From Desulfurococcaceae archaeon UBA285 (GTDB taxonomy: Archaea; Thermoproteota; Thermoprotei_A; Sulfolobales; Desulfurococcaceae): a DNA stretch of 26,616 nt. The DNA is taken from the NCBI GenBank assembly GCA_002495025.1, contig DADP01000034.1:1-26616 (forward strand), read 5' to 3'. Below are positions 1 to 8,466 of the stretch, in pieces (position 1 is the first letter of the stretch; the number at the start of each line of letters is the position of its first letter). Below the pieces are notes generated by a model. It did not search any database. It was given only the letters and a program-made list of their open reading frames with translations, and had not been told where the DNA came from. Position numbers and translations under genes: made by a program.

Positions 1-1
1 T

Positions 2-868
2 AAAACAGTTGTTGAACTAGTAGAGGGGTTTAGAGAAAGAGTTATATTTATTCCAGGAGTAGTGCACTTACCCACTGTTCCAATCTACAGGAAGATAAAT
101 AGAGTAGATATGGGTACAGCTGACAAACTAGCCTCCGCATTTCTAGCAGTATATGAGTATTCTAGTAGACATGGAATACCATATAATTCCATTAATTTCA
201 TTCTATTAGAGGCTGGATTCGGATATTACGGGGTAATAGGTGTTAAATCGGGTAGAATAGTTGACGGTATAGGTGGAACAATAGCCTCTAGTGGAACACT
301 AACAAGTGGTTTAATGGACCTAGAAATAGTTGCCGGGGCAGAAACATGGGAGAGATGGGATGTATTTCATGGCGGTATACTCGACTACACTGGTCTCTAC
401 GACTTCGAGGATTTCATCGCAAGAGCTAGTAGTGGGGAGGAACCATTTGCAACTCTTCTAGATCACTTTGTAGACGGTATAGTAAAAGATGTTATGAGAG
501 TATATTCTTCCACACCCAATTCTTCATCAATAGTGGTAACTGGAAGACTGGGTAAAATAAGACAATTCGTAGATATACTAGTCGAGAAACTGCGTGGATT
601 TACAATTGAATCGCTCAGCGGACTACCAGGGGCAAAAATATCAAAAGAGGCTGCACAAGGCTATACAGCTATTGGTGCTGGAGTAGTTGGCGACCGTGAA
701 TTCCAAGAGTTGCTAGTTTACATGAAGATAAATGAGTCGTGTGGAACAAGTGTAGACTACATTATCCACCCGAGAGCAAGAAACTATAAAGAAAGAGTTA
801 AAAAAGCATACTTGGAAAGCGTTTTCAAAGCAAAGACATGTATTGAAGTAGAAAAACTGGGTTTCTAA
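2..868 (+). CDS. DUF1464-type kinase-like protein, 3' part (5' end outside window)
   Basis: The reading frame is open from base 2, so the gene begins left of the window; the GTG at 62 lies in mid-protein and is not the start. About 288 residues are visible. The segment reading NRVDMGTADKLASAF, followed by glycine-rich stretches (LEAGFGYYGVIGVKSG, then DGIGGT) and a late AIGAGVVG turn, fits the DUF1464 family. These archaeal proteins have an acetate/butyrate-kinase-like ASKHA fold and are often annotated as predicted butyrate kinase; as far as I know the substrate is unproven. There is no signal peptide or membrane helix in the visible part, so it should be cytoplasmic. The TAA stop at 866-868 overlaps the TAG stop of the convergent AglB gene by 4 nt. 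Family assignment is from recalled motifs, function is inference. Confidence 0.7.
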   Translation, partial: KTVVELVEGFRERVIFIPGVVHLPTVPIYRKINRVDMGTADKLASAFLAVYEYSSRHGIPYNSINFILLEAGFGYYGVIGVKSGRIVDGIGGTIASSGTLTSGLMDLEIVAGAETWERWDVFHGGILDYTGLYDFEDFIARASSGEEPFATLLDHFVDGIVKDVMRVYSSTPNSSSIVVTGRLGKIRQFVDILVEKLRGFTIESLSGLPGAKISKEAAQGYTAIGAGVVGDREFQELLVYMKINESCGTSVDYIIHPRARNYKERVKKAYLESVFKAKTCIEVEKLGF

Positions 869-3345
869 GAAATATTTAATTCATAGAACACTATTACGCT
901 GTATACTACACCCTCATAGTTTCTATCAGCAATTGTATAGCCGAATTTTAATGGCTCTCCTGTTCTCGGATCTATAAATGGCTCTACAACTACTTTGAAC
1001 GGTTTGATATAAGCGTCGTTAGCTAGTGGTCTCTCAGTAATCCACTTTAAGTCTTGAACATTTATGCTCTTTGTTATATTGAGTTTTAATTGTGTCTTAA
1101 AGTAGTCTATTGTAGCGTAGTCTAGGAATTCCTCTGTTCCAGTGAACCACATAAACTGTCCAGCTTTACCTTTTTCTTCTCTAGCCCACCATAACATCGC
1201 GTCTACTAGCATCTTGTATATTAATGGAGTGTTTTCTGTGTCGTCGAGTTTTGGCGCGATTACACCGCCGAATACATTGTATACTCTAAAGAATTTCTCT
1301 GTGTCAACGTAGCTGGCATTTATTCCCATAGAGTTCAATATTGGTACTCTTCCATTTCCAATTCTAATCATCCACAGGCTCTTAGGCCAGTCTACGAGTC
1401 CTGGGAGGCCTCTACCAATAAATAATGGCATTATTGTTACTGTATCGTTTGTTTCACCTATAATTACGCCTTCAATGATCATTAAGTAGGTTTTGTTTAC
1501 CGGGGCATTTAGTAATTTTGCAAGTTGAACTGCTTGTTCTCCACTCTTAGAAGTTAGTATTAATCCAATAATACCTATTTGTGTCTCGTTTATTGTTGAA
1601 CCATCAGCTGCTGATGCTCTTCCACCAGCTACTGTTATACCATATCCGTAGTCCCACCAAGATATTACTAGTCCATCGCTTGGTATTTCATTTCTCATAG
1701 TTTCAACTGCTTTATACCAGCTATTTGAGTAGAAGCCCAGGTCTGAAACACCAGCTTTTAACGTATAGACTATTCTAGAGTTTAACGTGTGCTCAGCATA
1801 TGCTGTGTAACCCGTGTTTACTATTATGAGTATAAAGAACAATGTCGCGATAAATCTAGTTATTGGACTAATCCTCTTTACTACCACGCCTGCTTTCTTC
1901 TTATCTCTCTTAGACTCTAAGCTATAGGGGAATACATATTCGAGTATAAAGGGTATTATTGAAGACGCTGCTAAAACACCGAAATATGATGCTATTCCAA
2001 TCATGTATACAGCGTTCAAGTAGGAGTAGAATGCTAGTGCAAAACCTATTGCTAAATACGTCTTTTCTGGTTCGCCTTTGTATAGTAAGTAGAAGATGGC
2101 TAGTATTGACAACATTAGTGGCGATGCAAAGAACAATGCTTCAATAGTTGCACCCCAAGAGTGGAGCATTCTCATTAAAGTATACTGGTTTATAAGTGGA
2201 GATTGATGCTCAGCAATACTCTCAACTAGAGGTGTAACTTGTACAAATCGCAGTCCAAGCGCCCATGCTAGTCTTCCACCAATCGGTAGTAAACCCATTG
2301 AAGTTAATGCTATACCGCCAATCAATAGTAGTATTAAAACACCTAGATATCTCGCCTGGTTTAGTAATGGTTTTCTAAGACCCAGATTTCTATATCCCTG
2401 TGATAGATAATAGTAGATTAAAGGTAGTAGTGTTGCTGAGAGTAGTGGCCAAGCTAGCCCCTTAATAGAGAACGGATATATACCTAGACTCATAGAGTTT
2501 GTTGGCGAGGGTATTTCAAATATCATTGCAGAGATTACTAGTAATAGGTTTGTTAATGCCAGTTCTCTCGTGAAATACTTTCCAGTAATCAAAGGAGATA
2601 ACACAGCAAATGCTACAACTGTTCCCAGTACGAAAATATATCCTCCCCACAACCATCCAATAAGAGCCATTGATAACCCAGCTAGAATAGTGTATTTAAT
2701 CCAATTAGTCTTTGTTGTCCTAGTGTTCTTTAATGCTTTTACATAGAAGTATATAAAGAGAAATACAAATACCGATGCCGCTCCTTCTTTTTCAACGTAT
2801 CCAATGACTGTTCTCTCAACAGCTGATGGAAGTACAGCGAATAGAAACGATGCCGCTATACCAGCTATTCTACTCCCAGTTAATTCTTTTGCAGCGAAGT
2901 AAGCTAGTATTGTTGCTATTGATGCAAAAATCACTGGTTGTAGTGCAGCCCATTGTTCAAGTGTTAATCCAAAGTTTTTGACTAAGTGGTATGTTGTACC
3001 TATCCATAACGGGAAGAAAGGGTAGCTTGTATAAATGAAGTCTCTTCCCCATGGATACCAGAATACATGTGTATCTGGATTACTCCTTGTAAGTGTATAC
3101 CATGCTAGAGGGCCGTTTTCATACACGTATTTTGCCTGCCAGTACTCGATATAGCTGTCAAACTCGAAGAATTCAAATCCATTTAGTCCAAATGGCGCTG
3201 TTCTAATGAGTACGCCGAGAACTACTGCAAAAGCAATTAGTAGACCTGTTATTATAGTGGTTAGTGTTTTACTAGAAGAGACTTTAAATACTAGTTCTGC
3301 AATCGAGTAGTCTATTTTCCTCGCCGTATTTCTCAGTACAAGCAT
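865..3345 (-). CDS. aglB: Oligosaccharyltransferase catalytic subunit (STT3/AglB)
   Basis: Transfers lipid-linked glycan to Asn in N-X-S/T sites on the outer face of the membrane. The 826 residues have a first helix at about 27-47, then a dozen or so more hydrophobic segments to about 515, then a soluble domain. Family hallmarks are visible: an acidic EFD at 61-63 in the first outer loop, an acidic VEKEG at 184-188, the outer-loop SIAE motif at 376-379, and the signature WWDYG at 563-567 that recognises the +2 Ser/Thr. The ATG is preceded by GGTGG (3352-3356), and an A/T-rich TATA-like element lies at 3376-3385. It follows argF by 75 bp on the same strand with no evident functional link. Single-subunit OST is the archaeal norm. 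Length and motifs look complete. Confidence 0.93.
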   Translation of the reverse strand: MLVLRNTARKIDYSIAELVFKVSSSKTLTTIITGLLIAFAVVLGVLIRTAPFGLNGFEFFEFDSYIEYWQAKYVYENGPLAWYTLTRSNPDTHVFWYPWGRDFIYTSYPFFPLWIGTTYHLVKNFGLTLEQWAALQPVIFASIATILAYFAAKELTGSRIAGIAASFLFAVLPSAVERTVIGYVEKEGAASVFVFLFIYFYVKALKNTRTTKTNWIKYTILAGLSMALIGWLWGGYIFVLGTVVAFAVLSPLITGKYFTRELALTNLLLVISAMIFEIPSPTNSMSLGIYPFSIKGLAWPLLSATLLPLIYYYLSQGYRNLGLRKPLLNQARYLGVLILLLIGGIALTSMGLLPIGGRLAWALGLRFVQVTPLVESIAEHQSPLINQYTLMRMLHSWGATIEALFFASPLMLSILAIFYLLYKGEPEKTYLAIGFALAFYSYLNAVYMIGIASYFGVLAASSIIPFILEYVFPYSLESKRDKKKAGVVVKRISPITRFIATLFFILIIVNTGYTAYAEHTLNSRIVYTLKAGVSDLGFYSNSWYKAVETMRNEIPSDGLVISWWDYGYGITVAGGRASAADGSTINETQIGIIGLILTSKSGEQAVQLAKLLNAPVNKTYLMIIEGVIIGETNDTVTIMPLFIGRGLPGLVDWPKSLWMIRIGNGRVPILNSMGINASYVDTEKFFRVYNVFGGVIAPKLDDTENTPLIYKMLVDAMLWWAREEKGKAGQFMWFTGTEEFLDYATIDYFKTQLKLNITKSINVQDLKWITERPLANDAYIKPFKVVVEPFIDPRTGEPLKFGYTIADRNYEGVVYSVIVFYELNIS

Positions 3346-3375
3346 TTAACGCCACCTACTTCCACTATTGGACCG

Positions 3376-3385
3376 TAAAAATATA
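3376..3385 (-). promoter_or_regulatory. TATA-like element for aglB
   Basis: On the minus strand this reads TATATTTTTA. Its centre is about 26 nt from 3355, which would place the transcript start just ahead of or within the GGTGG Shine-Dalgarno (3352-3356) of aglB. Spacing fits an archaeal promoter, but AT-rich sequence makes chance matches common. Confidence 0.35.
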
Positions 3386-3399
3386 GGATGGATAAGAAT

Positions 3400-3405
3400 A
3401 AAAAA
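3400..3405 (-). terminator. T6 run downstream of argF
   Basis: The minus strand carries TTTTTT 16 nt past the argF stop, in a T-rich context. Archaeal termination often needs only such a run. It abuts the putative aglB promoter, suggesting the two genes are separate transcripts. Not tested. Confidence 0.3.
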
Positions 3406-3420
3406 CTTACTTTGAACAAT

Positions 3421-4356
3421 TTAGGGGATTATAAGAGCTAAGAGGCCTTTCTGAGCGTGTTTTCTATTCTCGGCTTGATCCCATACAACGCTCCATCTGC
3501 CATCTATTACCTCATCTACTACTTCTTCTCCGCGTTTTGCTGGTAGACAGTGCATGAATATAGCGTCTTTCTTTGCGTGTTTCATTAAGTCGACTGTTAC
3601 ACGGTATGGTGTTAAGTCTTTTACTCTCTTCTCTCTTTCTTTTTCCTGGCCCATGCTTACCCATACATCTGTATAGACTACATCTGCGTTTTCTACTGCT
3701 TTGTATGGGTCTCTCTCTATTTCATAGCTTCCAGATGCGTATTCCTCGAATAATTTGACTACACTTGGGTGTGGTTCGTATCCTGGTGGAGAAGCGATTG
3801 TTACTTTTCCACCTAGTATTCCAGCAGCTAGCATTAAACTGTGTAGGACGTTGTCTCCGCCGTCTCCTACGAATACTATTTTTAGTTTTGTAATATCTCT
3901 ACCTTTTTTCTCCATGATTGTCATAACGTCTGCTAGTGCTTGACATGGATGGTGTAGATCGCTCAGTGCATTTATAACTGGTACACGGCTGTATTGTGCT
4001 AGTTTTTCTAGTTTCCAGTGTTCATATACTCTAGCTGTTATTCCATCAACATATCTAGATAATACTCTAGCTGTGTCTTCTATTGTTTCTCCACGTGCTA
4101 ATTGTAGTTCACTGGCACTTAGATATAATGGGTTGCCTCCAAGCTCTCTCATTGCTGTTTCAAAACTTATTCTTGTTCTAGTACTTGGTTTTTCAAATAT
4201 CATAGCTAGATGTCTACCTGGGAGTAGAGGTATTATCTTCTCTCCAGCTAGATATCTCTGTTTTAAACTAAATGCTGTATCTAGAATGAATAGTAATTCT
4301 TCTTTTGTAAACTCTGTTAGAGTTAGACAATGCCTTCCCTTTAAACTCGTGACCAT
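3421..4356 (-). CDS. argF: Ornithine carbamoyltransferase
   Basis: Makes citrulline from ornithine and carbamoyl phosphate, or runs in reverse in arginine breakdown. All family motifs are present in 311 residues, the normal length: carbamoyl-phosphate loop STRTR at 58-62, HPCQ at 136-139, ornithine-side DVWVSMGQ at 230-237, and HCLP at 269-272. The SMG loop separates it from aspartate carbamoyltransferase. It is cytoplasmic. No other arginine-pathway or arginine-deiminase gene lies in the window, so the direction of flux cannot be read from context. ATG at 4356 is directly preceded by GAGAGGT, an unusually close Shine-Dalgarno; TATA-like sequences lie at 4371-4380 and 4385-4396. It is divergent from the gene at 4477. 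Confidence 0.95.
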   Translation of the reverse strand: MVTSLKGRHCLTLTEFTKEELLFILDTAFSLKQRYLAGEKIIPLLPGRHLAMIFEKPSTRTRISFETAMRELGGNPLYLSASELQLARGETIEDTARVLSRYVDGITARVYEHWKLEKLAQYSRVPVINALSDLHHPCQALADVMTIMEKKGRDITKLKIVFVGDGGDNVLHSLMLAAGILGGKVTIASPPGYEPHPSVVKLFEEYASGSYEIERDPYKAVENADVVYTDVWVSMGQEKEREKRVKDLTPYRVTVDLMKHAKKDAIFMHCLPAKRGEEVVDEVIDGRWSVVWDQAENRKHAQKGLLALIIP

Positions 4357-4370
4357 ACCTCTCTACCCTG

Positions 4371-4396
4371 TATATATATAGAGGCTAAATTTAAAA
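4371..4396 (-). promoter_or_regulatory. argF promoter region
   Basis: Two TATA-like elements lie upstream of argF on the minus strand: TTTTAAATTTAG (4385-4396), whose spacing predicts a leader of about 9 nt, and an alternating TA run (4371-4380), too close to the ATG for a standard start. The 120-bp space 4357-4476 must also hold the promoter of the divergent gene at 4477, for which ATATATAATTTTAAA (4417-4431) and GTATTTAAAT (4445-4454) are candidates. Confidence 0.35.
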
Positions 4397-4476
4397 TCGT
4401 GTGCTCCAACTATTCAATATATAATTTTAAACGCGTACACCACGTATTTAAATCAATAGTGGTGTAGGTTGATAAA

Positions 4477-5058
4477 TTGATAACTTGTAGAATTCTATGC
4501 GAGGCATTAAACACTATTAAATCACTGGGTTTAGATGAGAAAATAACTTATACTGTTTTATTCATGCATAGAACAGGTTATGGAAGAATAGCTATTACAA
4601 AGTATACAGGTCTCCAAGAGAGACGTGTGAGGAGAGTTATTGAAACCATAGAGAGTTCTCCACTTACAAACCACATTATACAAATAGTTGATTCACTAGA
4701 TGTAGTAGAATTTAAAACCACTAGTAAACACTACTATCCAGTTCTCTACTCGGGGCTAGAACAGTCTATACTAGACACTATAAGAAAAAACATTGTTTTA
4801 TTTAGAGATTACATTGTTATTTTAACAAGCGACCCATGGAAGCTAGAGGTTATAGGAGTAGTACATGACAATACACGTGAATTTCCAGGTCTCCCAGAGA
4901 ATTTGCGTGGGGTATACCTTAACAAAATAGATTTTGTAGAAAATAAGAATGGTGTATTAATTTATTGGAGGAAATACAAGAGGTTTATTGATGATGCAGT
5001 TGTTTTAACAGCTATTACTCATCTCTGTAAAATACTAGACATTGAACACGACAAGTAG
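4477..5058 (+). CDS. Unrecognised protein with N-terminal winged-helix-like domain
   Basis: 193 residues, no signal peptide or membrane helix. The N-terminal 65 residues look like a winged helix: a helix at 3-15, then GRIAITKYTGLQERRVRRVI (about 36-55), which reads as helix-turn-recognition helix with basic residues. The remaining 130 residues look alpha/beta and include SDPWKLEVIGVVHD and an FPGLPENLRGVYL segment. It could be a DUF4443-type archaeal protein, but I am not certain. Start is TTG at 4477, fixed by an in-frame TAG at 4465 and a GGTTGAT site at 4467-4473. It is divergent from argF, which would suit a local regulator, though nothing proves that it controls argF. Confidence 0.6.
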   Translation: MITCRILCEALNTIKSLGLDEKITYTVLFMHRTGYGRIAITKYTGLQERRVRRVIETIESSPLTNHIIQIVDSLDVVEFKTTSKHYYPVLYSGLEQSILDTIRKNIVLFRDYIVILTSDPWKLEVIGVVHDNTREFPGLPENLRGVYLNKIDFVENKNGVLIYWRKYKRFIDDAVVLTAITHLCKILDIEHDK

Positions 5059-5265
5059 TAATCAGTAGACCCCGTTATAATTATACCCCGATACATCTCT
5101 ATTTCTACTAGTTGCTGATACAATGATTTTGCTGAAAATCCAGCCAGTATTAAAGCGATCACTTTTAAACACCAATTCTAGTAGCTAGTATGTGTATTCT
5201 CCAAGTAGTGAATTTCCTGTGATCAAACTGATTTATATTAACATTCAATATGAAGAAGTCTAATA
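5059..5265. other. 207-bp convergent intergenic gap
   Basis: No ORF, tRNA or CRISPR repeat is visible here. A perfect 10-bp palindrome TATAATTATA lies at 5076-5085, flanked by runs of C, 17 nt past the upstream stop; it could be a TATA box for a short transcript or part of a terminator. The other convergent pairs in this window overlap or are separated by 11 bp or fewer, so this gap is unusually long. Confidence 0.5.
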
Positions 5266-6054
5266 TTATTTATCTTCTCTATTTTGTGTAGTGTATACTG
5301 GTATAATGACCCTAGAACTATTTACTTCAATTATTTCATATTCAACACCATAGGCTTTTTCAATAATTGATTTATTTTTATAGAGTTCGTGTTTCCATCC
5401 ATTGAATAGTAATTCACCATTTTTCAAGACGAGAAAGTATTCACACGTATTTGATGCAAAAACCGTGTCATGTGTAGACAGTATAATGCTATAGGTTTTA
5501 GATAGTTCTTTGAGATAGCGTGAAAGCCACGTCTTCCACTTAACGTCTAAGTGGCTGTCTGGTTCGTCGAGGAGTAGTATTTTTGGTTTTCTAACTAGTG
5601 CAGCAGCTAATACAATTCTCTGTAGTTCTCCCGCGCTGAGTTCTCTAAGACTCCTGTTTAAGAGGTTTACTACACCGGTTTCCCTCGCTACCTCCAATAC
5701 TTCTTCTACATCTCTTTTTGAATCATAGAATGAATTTGATAATGGATATCGAGATGTAATTAATAAATCTATTACACGTGCGCCCAGATATCCACTTGTA
5801 GAATCAAGTATTGAAACATATGCTAGAATTCTTCTCAGTTCTCTACTCATTTTCCTAGTGTTTACACCGTTGACAAATACTTCTCCCTTGTACTCGATTA
5901 AACCAGCTATGGATTTCAATAGTGTTGTTTTACCAGAGGCATTTGGCCCTATTATACATACAACCGCGTTTAACGGTATTTCAGTATTAACGTTTTTCAA
6001 TGCTTCTATGTCTCCTGGTTTATAGATAACGGTTAAATTGCGTATTTCTATCAC
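5266..6054 (-). CDS. ABC transporter ATPase, FepC/BtuD type (iron-siderophore, haem or cobalamin import)
   Basis: Energises the partner permease encoded just upstream. 262 residues, cytoplasmic. Walker A GPNASGKTT at 36-44, signature LSAGE at 138-142 (usual LSGGE), Walker B ILLLDEP at 158-164, H-loop STHD with His194. The Q-loop is odd: where the family normally has AYxPQ, this protein has AYVSI at 77-81, so the expected Gln is Ile81. That Gln contacts Mg and couples to the permease in most ABC proteins. The ATG at 6054 overlaps the permease stop by 4 nt, so the two are translationally coupled. Metal-complex or corrinoid substrate is inferred from the FecCD partner; no binding protein is in the window. 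Confidence 0.85.
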   Translation of the reverse strand: MIEIRNLTVIYKPGDIEALKNVNTEIPLNAVVCIIGPNASGKTTLLKSIAGLIEYKGEVFVNGVNTRKMSRELRRILAYVSILDSTSGYLGARVIDLLITSRYPLSNSFYDSKRDVEEVLEVARETGVVNLLNRSLRELSAGELQRIVLAAALVRKPKILLLDEPDSHLDVKWKTWLSRYLKELSKTYSIILSTHDTVFASNTCEYFLVLKNGELLFNGWKHELYKNKSIIEKAYGVEYEIIEVNSSRVIIPVYTTQNREDK

Positions 6055-7055
6055 TTAGACCACCTTGTAAACCTTGAAATCAATAGAAGTAGAAAGAATG
6101 GTGCTCCAATCAATGATATTATCGATCCAGCCGGTATTTCACTCGATACAATAGTAGTTATTGAACGCGAAACTGTGTCAGCCAAGGCTAGTATTACCAT
6201 CCCAATAGTGCCTGAAAAAGGAATTGTCAATCTATTATCACTTGTTTTAAGTAAAAATCTTGCAATATGTGGTGTTATCAACCCGAGAAACCCGATAATA
6301 CCAAATAGAGATACAATAATACTCGACGAGACGCCCGCTACTAGTACTCCTAGAAGTCTTGTTTTACCAGGATCTACTCCTAGTTGCTTAGCGAAATCGT
6401 CTCCAAATATTACTGTATTTAATTTCTTTGCAAGGGTGTAGTAAGTAATCAAAATAATTAATAGTGGAATATGAACGTATACTAGTTTACTACTATCTAC
6501 TATCGAGAAACTACCAGTAGTCATTAGAGAGGCATATGGGTATTTAACAATAATAAAAAACAATATAAATGAAGAAGCACCAGAAAATAGTGTTGCTACC
6601 CCAATCCCCGACAATACATATGCAATATCACTACCCGACAACTTCTCGGCAATTAAAATAGTTAATCCAAGAGCAGTTAAACCCCCAATTATACCCGCTA
6701 AAACAATGAGAAGGGGGTGGTATGTATAGAAGTAGACTGTCATGTATACTGCAAACAATGCACCACTACCAATACCAATTACGTAGTGATCCACTAGTGG
6801 ATTGCGGAGAACAGACTGCAATATACTTCCAGAAGCTCCAAGGATGAAACCTGACAGGAGAACATAGTATATTCTCAACAATCTATACAATTTTATAGAG
6901 GCTGGCTCGTTGAGAACATTATAGTAAGTTGAGAAATAAAGAAATGAGAATACTAGTATTGGTAGTACATTAAACAAAAAGATTCTACTACGACTAGCAA
7001 TCAAGCTATATGTGTTATCCGAACTAGCTGAATCAACTATTTTACGCCTACTCAT
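6051..7055 (-). CDS. ABC transporter permease, FecCD/BtuC family
   Basis: Membrane channel of an importer for iron complexes, haem or cobalamin. About 334 residues with roughly nine to ten hydrophobic helices, normal for the family. Family hallmarks are visible: RNPLVDHYVIGIGSGALF near 85-105 and GFLGLITPHIAR near 260-275, the region that contacts the ATPase. A GTG at 7064 is also possible, but ATG at 7055 has a GGTTGA site 3 nt upstream and is preferred. A TATA-like CATATAAA (7151-7158, minus) could serve it through a long leader. The stop overlaps the ATPase start by 4 nt. No substrate-binding lipoprotein gene lies on either side; it may be elsewhere. Confidence 0.87.
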   Translation of the reverse strand: MSRRKIVDSASSDNTYSLIASRSRIFLFNVLPILVFSFLYFSTYYNVLNEPASIKLYRLLRIYYVLLSGFILGASGSILQSVLRNPLVDHYVIGIGSGALFAVYMTVYFYTYHPLLIVLAGIIGGLTALGLTILIAEKLSGSDIAYVLSGIGVATLFSGASSFILFFIIVKYPYASLMTTGSFSIVDSSKLVYVHIPLLIILITYYTLAKKLNTVIFGDDFAKQLGVDPGKTRLLGVLVAGVSSSIIVSLFGIIGFLGLITPHIARFLLKTSDNRLTIPFSGTIGMVILALADTVSRSITTIVSSEIPAGSIISLIGAPFFLLLLISRFTRWSK

Positions 7056-7086
7056 TTCAACCACTAGTTATTAGAGTATTTTCCAA

Positions 7087-7206
7087 TTGGACAAAGTGAC
7101 CAATAATACTTTACTTCTATACTGGAATAAAAACCCAGCAAGAGAAAACGTTTATATGAAATCAGGCACACTATACCCAGTACTAGAGCACGTAATACAA
7201 GTATAG
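7087..7206 (+). pseudogene. Possible small ORF or remnant with PadR-like motif
   Basis: The gap between the permease and pilin genes has a plus-strand frame of 39 codons from TTG 7087 to TAG 7204-7206. It contains YMKSGTLYPVLEHV, which resembles the recognition-helix/wing segment of PadR-type regulators (xSPGTLYPxLxxL). There is no clear Shine-Dalgarno, and the frame is far shorter than a PadR domain (about 100 residues). Just past the stop another frame reads EFENTIKKVYEEDD, but it runs into the antisense of the pilin gene. It may be a decayed regulator or chance. Confidence 0.2.
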
Positions 7207-7228
7207 CAAAGAATTCGAGAATACCATT

Positions 7229-7233
7229 AAAAA
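7229..7233 (-). terminator. T5 run after the pilin-like operon
   Basis: The minus strand has TTTTT starting 3 nt past the stop of the downstream pilin-like gene, a plausible short archaeal terminator. Weak evidence alone. Confidence 0.25.
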
Positions 7234-7236
7234 GGT

Positions 7237-8466
7237 TTACGAGGAAGACGACTCAGGCAATGGATCCCAGAGAATTTTTGCACCAGTAATAGCAATGTAT
7301 TCTAGTCTAATCGAGATTAAACCGGTACTTCCTGACGAAGCATCTACTCTAAGAGTTATTTCTACATTGTAATTACCCTCTACAAAATTATAGAAATACC
7401 GTGGAAATACAACATAACCTGTTACCACTACAATATCTCCACCACTACTACTAACCGAGACGCTACCTGGGGCTGAATATATAACACCAGTCTTATTTGT
7501 TAAAATTAAGGAAATATGGGGTGAAAACGCAATCTGATGGGGTTTACCACCTCCACTTGTTTGAACCACGAATTTATAGAATATAGTAACAGCATCCGTG
7601 GCATTCGATATTTTTGTTATATTGTAAAATGTAAGTATTAGAGTTAAATTGGATATACCTTGCGATTGCCCCTGCTCTTTCGATCTTCCTATATCCAATA
7701 ATTCAACAACTACATTACCATCTTGAGTCTTCGTTGTGTTTTTTGCCACTATGGCTTCATTAACTGTACTATTATCTAGATCCGCAACGAATTCTGATTG
7801 AGGGGGTATATTTATTTCCTTCCAACCATATGTTGATGGATCGGTAAAATTGCATTTATGATATATCCATTTCGTACCATTCTTGTAAATTAAAATAATT
7901 TCTCCTTCCACATTGCCTTTTACGCTGTATTCTATACATGATTGATTGCTTGTAAGTCTAGTTGTACCTACTATGTTTTGAGAAGATATAAATCCAGGTA
8001 CCGAACCATATATTACTTCTATTATGGTTTTACTATATGCCTGTTTCTCACACTCTGATTTTACTTCGAAAACATTTCCACGTTTTGTGACTATTGCTAC
8101 AGGTGCATCACTAAGTGTATATTTAATTTCGTCTCCTCGATGAATAATTTTTTCGTTTTCATAAGGTTCTCTATACTCGAAATTCGAATTCCATATCCTC
8201 ACTACTTCTATGTCTATTCCTCCTGTGTTTCTAATTATACAGTTACCTGTATTTGGATCCATATTTGATTCGTAGATTACACTGATTTTTTCTAGTGACC
8301 TCTCCGATTCAAAAGCTATTCTCTTAGCGTATACATCTGATGTCGTGAATTGGAGGCGCACAATAGAGTAAAACATTGCCGTTATAGCTAGGAGCATAAC
8401 GCCAGTAGCTATTACAGCTCCTATTATCTCTGCCTGTCCTTTTCTACGTCTATGTCTTTGAGACAT
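7237..8466 (-). CDS. Large type IV pilin-like protein with class III signal peptide
   Basis: 409 residues. A basic leader RHRRRKG is followed by QAEIIGAVIATGVMLLAITA, the pattern cut by archaeal prepilin peptidase (PibD/FlaK) after Gly10, leaving a mature N-terminal helix. The rest looks like an extracellular beta-rich domain with nine N-X-S/T sites (Asn174, 196, 206, 232, 243, 273, 282, 288, 324) and three or four cysteines in the first half, so N-glycosylation by AglB is plausible. Most archaeal pilins are 120-200 residues, so this one is large and may be a tip or adhesive subunit. ATG 8466 overlaps the upstream pilin-like gene by 17 nt and has AGGTGAGGAG at 8472-8481. No assembly ATPase or platform gene is in the window. 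Confidence 0.75.
   Translation of the reverse strand: MSQRHRRRKGQAEIIGAVIATGVMLLAITAMFYSIVRLQFTTSDVYAKRIAFESERSLEKISVIYESNMDPNTGNCIIRNTGGIDIEVVRIWNSNFEYREPYENEKIIHRGDEIKYTLSDAPVAIVTKRGNVFEVKSECEKQAYSKTIIEVIYGSVPGFISSQNIVGTTRLTSNQSCIEYSVKGNVEGEIILIYKNGTKWIYHKCNFTDPSTYGWKEINIPPQSEFVADLDNSTVNEAIVAKNTTKTQDGNVVVELLDIGRSKEQGQSQGISNLTLILTFYNITKISNATDAVTIFYKFVVQTSGGGKPHQIAFSPHISLILTNKTGVIYSAPGSVSVSSSGGDIVVVTGYVVFPRYFYNFVEGNYNVEITLRVDASSGSTGLISIRLEYIAITGAKILWDPLPESSSS

Noticed and set aside
3421..4356. Aspartate carbamoyltransferase as alternative for argF
   Set aside because: The SMG loop and HCLP motif are those of ornithine carbamoyltransferase.
7047..7236. Hydrophobic minus-strand frame after the pilin stop (reads like a membrane segment, ILEFFAILVLRALVLGIVCLIS)
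   Set aside because: No ATG, GTG or TTG at a useful position and no ribosome site; may be chance in AT-rich DNA.
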